Assembly (NCBI GenBank): GCA_015179125.1
Contig: WHVA01000256.1
Coordinates: 1 to 64,000 of the forward strand
Direction: 5' to 3'
DNA: 64,000 bases
DNA from: Gautieria morchelliformis
Lineage: Eukaryota; Basidiomycota; Agaricomycetes; Gomphales; Gomphaceae
Positions within the stretch are counted from its first letter, which is position 1, and the number at the start of each line of letters is the position of its first letter. This document shows positions 57,268 to 64,000 of this stretch, in pieces. The position numbers were made by a program, and so were the translations under genes. The notes under the pieces are model-generated. The model had not been told where the DNA came from. It did no database searches and was given only the letters and a program-made list of their open reading frames with translations.

Positions 57268-58599
57268 TGTCAAGATTGGATTTTGGGCGTTAATATCACA
57301 TGTTAGTGGTGAATGCCCGAATAGCATGTGCGATCTAGCGAATCACCCAGCGAACAGTACCGAAGAGGTAAGGTTTAAGAAGTAAGAGGGTTACTCGAAA
57401 GGAATTCACCCTGATCTACAGTCATAGCAAAATAGCCCGTGGCACTTGACGATGTAACGTGCAAGGTGTCACGGAAAGGTTGTCTAAGTAGCGACAATCC
57501 TTTCGCCGGCGAAGGCACTCCTTCGGAGCCCTTCGCTGACAGCACAGAAAATAACTCGAAGGCTAAGGTAACAAAGATGAAGTATGAGAACTCACCAGTG
57601 ATGCCTAAGTCCTCTTCTGGTCGAAGATAGAAATCTACAGGAGAAGGCTCAAGACGATGGTCACAGCGAGGTCAAGTTTGCACAAGATGGACGTATGATA
57701 ATTAAACTGGAGAATATACATGCGAATGTAGACTACTTATACCGAATGCTCATATGGTGCTAGCGAATAGGAACGAGGCCATCTGGAGTCAGGGTTGGAT
57801 AGGGGTGTGCGGTCAGGATACATAATAGATGAAATAGACATACAATAGAATGGAAGAGGGGTGCGAACATGAAATGACAGAGGGGAAAGAGGGCGAGGGC
57901 CCCTATGTACGAAAGCATGCCTTGGGACCTGCATATACACCACCCTGCATGGACTCTTCGTCTGCTGGGTTGATCCCACATGACCTACAGGTAGGATGCC
58001 CCGTGAATGCATTCTGGCCATAGGAACACCCAAAGGGGGTTGAGTTGAGAAGATGATGGGACCAGTGATGAACCATCAATCCGGGTAAAGGATGTCGATC
58101 GTGTTTGATGGCGTGCCTGCTGGCGAATGATACGAGTGGCGAATGGTCATATGGCGAATGTGGCGAATAGCGAATGGAGCGAGGATTGAATGGAGCGAAG
58201 CCGAGCGAACATGGAAGAGTGGTTAGCTGGATACAAGAAATGAATGGGTCATGACAACTGTGTAGTGAAAGCTTCAGCGAAGCTAATTCGTCCTGCCCTG
58301 CAGTGGTACGAGTCCCATTGAGTCCAACCTGCACGGAGGCTGCAACTGACGCTATCTGAATGCATCCTGAGCATGTGGGTCTGCCATGGAGTGGGAGTTT
58401 AACAGATGATGGGTTCTATGATGGATGAGGGCCCCAACACCTGGCGTCCTGGCAGGAATGAAGCGAATAGCGAATGCAAAAGCAGTATGGCGATGAATAT
58501 TTTGGCAAGATGTTTCCTGGTTCGGGAAGCCGTTTGCTGGTTCAGGAGGTCATTCGCTGTGTGCTGAGAAATGATTCGCAGAATAAACGAATCATGACA
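57268..58599 (-). mobile_element. TGTCA...TGACA LTR-like unit e with CGCAC duplication
   Basis: Starts TGTCAAGATTGG at 57268. An internal match to the usual family end lies at 58256, and a further 343 bp ends in AATCATGACA at 58599. The flanks are CGCAC (57263-57267) and CGCAC (58600-58604), so the whole 1,332 bp looks like one insertion into the GC-rich minisatellite. CGCAC is frequent in that array, which weakens the point. The extended end shares CGTTTATT-type sequence with the extended end of unit b. Confidence 0.6.
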
Positions 58600-58604
58600 C
58601 GCAC

Positions 58605-59411
58605 GCAGTCGCTGGCACCCGGCGCTGTCAGCACAGCGTGCGCTGGTGCACGTCACTGTCAGCGCAGGCTTCCACTGGTACCCGGCGCTGTCAGCGTAGC
58701 GTGCACTGGTGCACGTCGCTGTCAGCGCAGGCTTGGCTTGGTACTCGGCGCTGTCAGCGCACGCGTGCGCTGGTACTGGGGCTGCCAGCATACGCGGTCG
58801 CTGGTACCCGGCGCTGTCAGCGCAGGCGTGCACTGGTGCACGTCGCTGTCAGCGCAGGCTTGCGCTGGTACCAGCGCTGTCAGACCACGCGTGCGCTGGT
58901 ACCCGGCACTGTCAGCGCAGCGTGCGCTGGTGCACGTCGCTGTCAGCGCACATGTGCGCTGGTACTCGGCGCTGTCAGCGCACGCGTGCGCTGGTACCCA
59001 GCGCTGTCAGCGCACACGTGCGCTGTTAACGGTGCTGCCAGCGCACGCGATCGCTGGTGCACGGCACTGTCAGCGCAACGTGTGCTGGTGCACGTCGCTG
59101 TCAGCGCAGGCTTGCGCTGGTACCAGCGCTGTCAGCGCAGGCGTGCGCTGGTACCCAGTGCTGTCAGCGCAGGCGTGCGCTGGTACCCGGCGCTGTCAGT
59201 GCAGGCGTGCGCTGGTACTCGGCGCTGTCAGCGCACGTGTGCGCTGGTGCACGTCGCAGTCAGCGCACTCTTCCGCTGGTACCGGCGCTGTCAGCGCACG
59301 CATGCGCTGTTAACGGCGCTGCCAGCGCACGCGATCGCTGGTGCACAGCGCTGTCAGCGCAGCGTGCGCTGGTGCACGTCGCTGTCAGCGCAGGCTTGTG
59401 CTGGTACCAGC
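58605..59411. repeat. Palindromic GC-rich minisatellite, first block
   Basis: About 26 tandem units of 31-32 bp. Two alternating types are seen: one containing GCGCACGCGTGCGCTGGTACC and one containing GCGCAGCGTGCGCTGGTGCACGT, each joined by CGCTGTCA. The core CAGCGCACGCGTGCGCTG is self-complementary. The array is open in several reading frames on both strands, which yields long but meaningless Cys/Ala/Val/Arg-rich frames. The second block after the solo LTR is the same array. Confidence 0.9.
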
Positions 59412-59899
59412 TGTTAGCAACTTGGGGCTATGGCAGGGAAGGTTCGGTAGAGTTCTTAGAAAGCTGGAATCAAATTTACTCTCTCAGTGAATTTATTGTC
59501 ACTGTTATATTAATACAATACCTAGAATCAAATTCACTACATGATTTTCAGTCAACATGCTATGAAAATACAAAGAATACTACTCGCCTCTCTCAGTGAA
59601 TTTATTGTCACTGAGAGAGGAGCACTATCCTGTCTCAGAAGGCATATACATGCACCCGGCCCTTTAGCGCGCAAGAGCTCGCGCGTCGAAGTCATTTCAA
59701 ACTCCGCTGGGTGCAGCCGCCTGTGAAATTAGAGATAACAAAATGAAATGGAGAGATAGGGGGTGACTAGAAATTTTCGAAAATAATCAGAGAAGTGAAT
59801 GCATGGTACAAGAACATTGTGAGAAGAGATTGAAACACCATACAATAAATCAAACATATTATGCTTGATTTTGGTGCAGGAGCATAAATGCACCCAACA
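59412..59899 (-). mobile_element. Solo copia LTR inside the minisatellite
   Basis: 488 bp with TGTTAGCAAC at the left and GCACCCAACA at the right, flanked by a perfect CCAGC duplication (59407-59411 and 59900-59904). It belongs to the LTR family at 3.8-4.8 kb but differs most at its left 60 bp, so it is an older or different subfamily. It splits the minisatellite, so the array existed before the insertion. Confidence 0.88.
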
Positions 59900-59904
59900 C
59901 CAGC

Positions 59905-60390
59905 GCTGTCAGACCACGCGTGCGCTGGTACCCGGCGCTGTCAGCGCAGCGTGTGCTGGTGCACGTCACTGTCAGCGCGGGCTTGCGCTGGTGTCAGCGC
60001 GGGCTTGCGCTGGTGTCAGCGCGGGCTTGCGCTGGTGTCAGCGCGGGCTTGCGCTGGTACCAGCGCTGTCAGCGCAGGCGTGCGCTGGTACCTGACGCCA
60101 TCAGCACAGCGTGCGCTGGTGCACATCACTGTTAGCGCAGGCGTGCGCTGGTACCCGGCGCTTTCAGCGCAGGCGTGCGCTGGTACTCGGCGCTGTCAGC
60201 ACACCCTTGCGCTGGTACCGGAGCTGTCAGTGCACGCGTGCGCTGGTACCGGCGCTGCCAGCGGAGGCGGTCGCTGGCACCCGGCGGTGTCAGCGCAGCG
60301 TGCACTGGTGCACGTCGCTGTCAGCGCAGCGTGCACTGGTGCACGTCGCTGTCAGCGCAGGCTTGCGCTGGTACCGCCGCTGTCACACCG
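59905..60390. repeat. Palindromic GC-rich minisatellite, second block
   Basis: About 15 further units. Near 59985-60055 it contains a short run of four identical shortened units (GTGTCAGCGCGGGCTTGCGCTG-type, 22 bp), showing recent slippage or unequal exchange. Confidence 0.88.
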
Positions 60391-61344
60391 TGGGTAGTCA
60401 GCCCAATGAATCCTATTGGGTGGCCCCACTGAGGATTCAGTATATAAACCATTATGGCTAGTGTAAATACCAATAGAACCCGTTGAAAATTCAATGAATT
60501 GGTTTCAGTGGAAAAAGTTTCGTTTCAATGAGTTGGTTTCAGGGGTTGACTCATGGGTATTCAGGGATTCTACAATGGAAGACCAATGGATTGACCCAGG
60601 CATTTCGAGTCGACAACCACTGGGTTCCCGTGAGATAGTCACTTACGACCCCATGGTTCTATCACCACAGTTCAGGGATGCAGCAACTGAATGCCCCATT
60701 ATTTCAAGTCAAAAATCAATATATACAACGGAAAATACGGATGAAACATAAGGTGAAAATCACTGAAATACCGCTTTCCGATCTGTGAAACCCATACCAG
60801 GGTGCTTCAGTGGAGCGGCAGAATAGCGATAAAACCTAAGGTAAAAATCACTGAAAAACTGTGATCGAATCCATGAACCACATGCCAGGCTGCTTCAGTA
60901 CCACAACAGTGCGCTGGGAGCTGAAAGGAGGCAAAGGCGGCAGTCACCAGTGACCCGCTGCCTAAGTCAGTGAACACAACGTGACATCAATCAACACTCA
61001 CCTGGATCGGCCGGCTACTCGGGGCCTCTAGGATGGGTGAGCATGTGCTAAAGAGCGTGGAAGACTGCAAGCAGATGTCTGGGAATGGTGTGCATCTGTG
61101 CTTGGCGATGCAAGACATGAGAAAAAGTAGACGACCTGCATAATAGCTGGTACCAAAAAGCAAAACAGAATCAGTCGCGGCTAGCAACCCCCGCCATCGG
61201 CTGCACGCACCCGACTCATGCTCAATGATCGCTACCTTGGGGGATTCTGCCAATCACGAACAGAAGCCGCAGTGATGCATGCGACACTGATGGTAACGTT
61301 GGAAATGGACTCGTCGGCCTCTGGGAACAACACTCTTTACAACC
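60391..61344. other. No gene; short imperfect direct repeats
   Basis: Contains a duplicated segment of about 80 bp (60745-60826 and 60830-60900; AAAATCACTGAA ... GCTTCAGT) and no recognisable coding sequence. Confidence 0.45.
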
Positions 61345-62100
61345 CTGAATTGAGGGGGACTGGCAGTGTATTATGAGTTCGTGCAACAGGAGCGAGATTA
61401 CAGTCATGAAGGTTACCTACCACATCGGAGACGCTTTGACGAGGGTCGAGACCCCAGATGGCACATGGTTGCATGTGTGTGCGCTGTCCTGCGCGACGGT
61501 CACATTTTAGACAGAGTACCTCCGTGGTCTTTGGCACGAGCATGGGCGGGGATCTGGATATGGGGCATGGGCACGGGGTGGTCCAGATCTGCGAGCTTGG
61601 ACAATGTGGCCCACGGGTGCGACTGTCTTGTAGTCTTGTAGGTGGCATCAGTGTGCACCCGTATGCCGCCTGGAGATTCTGGCTGCGCGGGCCGAATGCA
61701 CATTGCAGAGGCATGTGTGTGTGTGCAGGCCATCGCAGGCTGTCCTCGTCCACGCAACGGCAGCACAGGGCACGCATGGGATTGAGCCTGCTGCATGTCC
61801 GGCCCCGAGCGGAGCAGAGCACGGTGCATGGACACGCATGAGTATGCAAGCCTCGGGATGCAGCAGGTGGTGCGCGACGCTCATGCTTTCGTCCGCTATA
61901 GAAAACAAGCATTACACCGACTGTGAGTGTCAAATGTGAATTGGGGGGCACTGGCAGAGTATTATGAGTTTGTGCAACAGAAGCGAGAGTACAGTAATGA
62001 AGGTTACTTACCACATCAGAGAAATTTTGACCAGAGTCGAGACCTGGTGCAGGTGTGGTGGATTTGAGCTGCATGTGGCACATGGATGCATGTGTGTGCA
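61345..62100. repeat. Uncharacterised repeat with two internal direct copies
   Basis: A segment of about 110 bp at 61345-61455 recurs at 61937-62050 (ACTGGCAG...TATTATGAGTT, GAAGGTTAC, ACCACATC). The stretch 61580-61830 recurs, diverged, at 63735-63960. Both strands have longish open frames, but none shows a known domain. A dispersed non-coding repeat is the safest call. Confidence 0.5.
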
Positions 62101-62139
62101 GTGACGGGCTGACGGGGACGGTGTTAGGTAGCTGTGTGG

Positions 62140-63585
62140 GAACCGTTGCTAATGAAAAGCCTCGCGAAAAAAGGATTAAAATCACTTTAAAACCCTGTTT
62201 TCCCAGCTGATAGCTAATACACGTGGGTATTGTTGGGAGAACTCTATTCAAATATTCCTTGAATTTCCTCTTATTTTTTCGCCATTTAACTTGGCTTCCC
62301 TGGCTCAAAAACTCCTTATCCTGTCAGGCAGAGTTATGAACCCACGCACGTCCACAACTCTGCCACAGCCGCTCAGTTTCAAACTCCGACCGGAGTTTCC
62401 CACGAACCGTAAACTCGGAGTTGCAGGCACTCAAGCACCTACAACTCCGGTACCTTGGCTCACTCAAACTCAGCCACTGAGACTGAATGTGCCCTCTACC
62501 GCTTACACAAGCCTGTGCAATTCAAACCCAGCTGGCACATGACTTGCATCATAGCAACCATGGCTGTGCAAGGCTGCGTACAAAGTCACACAAAGATGTA
62601 CAAAGCCAAAACTAGGGTGCAGGTTTGATAAAGCCTATTGGATGAAGGATCCTCCAAATGCAATGCTACGACACCAAATAGGCCCCTTGATGTCATAGCG
62701 GCTGTGTAGGGCTGTGCAGGGCAGTGCAAGGCTGTGAAAGGCTGTGTAAGGCTGTGCAAACCAGGGAAGGTGATTGGCTATCTATTTCCAATTTCTTTGC
62801 ACAAACACGCCGCAATAGTTATGAGGGTGTGTTTCAGCAGTGCAAATATTTACTTATGACATCACTCGCCTAATAGATAGAAAAACCCCATTTTATGTAA
62901 TCCTGTGTACTTTACAATATAAAAGGAGGCCATTCTGACCTCCTTGAATCATCATTCTAGCAATCTAACATCTTCTATCCACGTGACCTCGTGTGACTTG
63001 CATCTTACTAAGCTGCTAATCCCAGCTAGGGTTATTCACTTACTTTAGTGTCTAATTCCTTGTTAAGTAGATACTTTTCTGCTTAGCCACCTAGACTAAT
63101 CCTCCGGGTGTAATTCTACAGAGTGAGTCTGTCAATTGATAGTCTTGCCATTCGCACTCTAATACCCGAGACGATCTGATCAGTCGATTTTCCTGATTAG
63201 AGACTTTCACAAGTCACTTCTAAAACTCGTTCATCCCTCGTTTTATTGCTGTGCGCTGGTAGATTATCAGGGCAGTCCATTTATAAACTCGCCTGCTAAG
63301 TACATTCCTTTATATTTTGGAATACGCTTGGACCCCGATAGTGTCCTTGAACCTACATTCTTTTAGTTTATTGTTCAGTGCTGCTAAGAAACGTATTGCC
63401 TTCCATCCGTATTAACTTGGACTAGTTTTTACGCGGATTGCAACCAAGGTACAAATATTAAATTATTTCCGGAGTTGTGCTGCAGCATTGTTTAATATTC
63501 TTTGAGTCTCGTAAACAACATGTTCTGATAGATTGAAGTGTTAGCAATAACACCAAAGTCTTGAAGGGTTCCAAAACAGTAGCGC
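62140..63585 (-). mobile_element. Second copy of the gypsy LTR with a scrap of pol
   Basis: On the minus strand a few codons of the pol C-terminus (VLEPFKTL) are followed at 63520 by the LTR (TGTTGTTTACG...), which runs to about 62140. It is the reverse-oriented relative of 34.87-36.49 kb. TATAAAAGGAGG near 62922 on the plus strand is conserved with the first copy. The TGAGTCA cluster is absent here. Confidence 0.75.
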
Positions 63586-63974
63586 ACCCCATGGTGTTTA
63601 GCACGAGTATAGGTGGGTCTGGACGATGCGCCATGGCGCTTGGGACACGGGTGGGTGGGTGATCTGTTGTCAGAGCTGTGGGGACTTCCACACTATGGGA
63701 GGGTAGAGCATGGCGTGGATGGGGGAGGACATCAGCGAGCTTGGACGACGCGGCCTGCGGGTGCGACGGTCTTGTAGTCTTGTACGGTGGGGTTGGTGCG
63801 GACTGAGGACTCATACACCGTGTGGAGTGTCAGGCTGGGCTTGAGGCATGTGTGTGTGCATGGCGCATCGCAGACCATCGCAGGCTGTCCTCGTCCACGC
63901 AGCGGCAGCGGCAGCGTGGGGCACACACGTATGAGATCGAGCTTGCTGCGTGGAGCAGAGGACGGCCTATGCCT
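63586..63974. repeat. Second copy of the uncharacterised 61.6-kb repeat
   Basis: GCGAGCTTGGACNA, GGGTGCGAC, GTCTTGTAGTCTTGTA, GGCATGTGTGTGTG and CATCGCAGGCTGTCCTCG blocks are shared with 61580-61830 in the same orientation. It joins the gypsy scrap on the left and a copia LTR on the right. Confidence 0.55.
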
Positions 63975-64000
63975 TGTTGGGTGCATTTATGCTCCTGCAC
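63975..64000 (+). mobile_element. Start of another copia LTR, cut by the window edge
   Basis: TGTTGGGTGCATTTATGCTC and six further bases match the beginning of the LTR family at 3.8-4.8 kb exactly. Whether this is a solo LTR or a full element cannot be seen. Confidence 0.85.

Noticed and set aside
58474-59599. Long plus-strand reading frames of 180-280 residues rich in Cys, Ala, Val and Arg
   Set aside because: They run through the minisatellite in more than one frame at once and repeat the same peptide; an artefact of a stop-free tandem unit.
58605-60390. CRISPR-like array
   Set aside because: There are no unique spacers between repeats; the sequence is fully tandem and the genome is eukaryotic.
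59865-60461. Further repeated-peptide reading frames in the second array block
   Set aside because: Same cause as above; no start context, domain or codon pattern.
61337-62308. Minus-strand 323-residue reading frame with internal repeats
   Set aside because: Its repeats simply mirror duplicated DNA; composition is Pro/His/Ser-rich with no domain, and changes between the repeats look unconstrained.

Overview
The window looks like repeat-rich nuclear DNA of a filamentous basidiomycete, most likely an agaricomycete. Host genes have many short GT-AG introns of about 40-80 nt. The mobile elements (Ty1/copia, chromodomain Ty3/gypsy, Ngaro-type tyrosine-recombinase element, hAT, a DDE family common in mushrooms) and the degenerate 42-residue TPR units are all typical of that class. 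Species cannot be fixed from sequence alone. No prokaryotic operons, rRNA, convincing tRNA or CRISPR array were seen.

Layout. 0-4.8 kb: a minus-strand Ty1/copia element whose upstream LTR carries an inverted solo LTR of the same family, giving a hairpin of about 1 kb. It sits inside a decayed DDE transposase gene (4.8-6.5 kb). 6.7-13.55 kb: a minus-strand Ngaro-like element with split direct repeats, itself interrupted by an internally deleted hAT element (10.56-11.97 kb). 14.2-15.2 kb: a TPR gene relic. 15.4-16.7 kb: eIF3g, an intact nine-exon host gene. 17.2-19.6 kb: a secreted type-B carboxylesterase/lipase on the minus strand. 20.4-27.4 kb: a full-length ABCC (MRP-type) transporter gene, divergent from the esterase. 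29-38.9 kb: LTR-like repeats, a 5'-truncated chromodomain gypsy element with a long LTR packed with TGAGTCA motifs, and a gag-like region ending in a purine tract plus a short LTR. 39-42.4 kb: AT-rich DNA with a transposase-like scrap. 42.5-49.5 kb: a second ABCC gene, a close duplicate of the first including introns and flanks. 49.6-64 kb: only repeats, namely a possible SINE, a CACTG MITE, several TGTCA...TGACA LTR-like units, a fold-back element of about 1.1 kb, a palindromic GC-rich minisatellite split by a solo copia LTR, an uncharacterised repeat family, a second gypsy LTR, and the start of another copia LTR at the right edge.

How it fits together. The host content is small: one translation initiation factor, one secreted esterase, two ABC transporters and one dead TPR gene. 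The ABC pair is a segmental duplication of about 7.1 kb whose copies are separated by about 15 kb of transposon-derived DNA. The most unusual non-genic signals are the GC-rich minisatellite that shares its unit with the ends of the fold-back element, the 17-site TGAGTCA/TGACTCA cluster in the gypsy LTR, the nested inverted LTR, and a GC-AG intron in one ABC copy whose partner copy has lost the donor.
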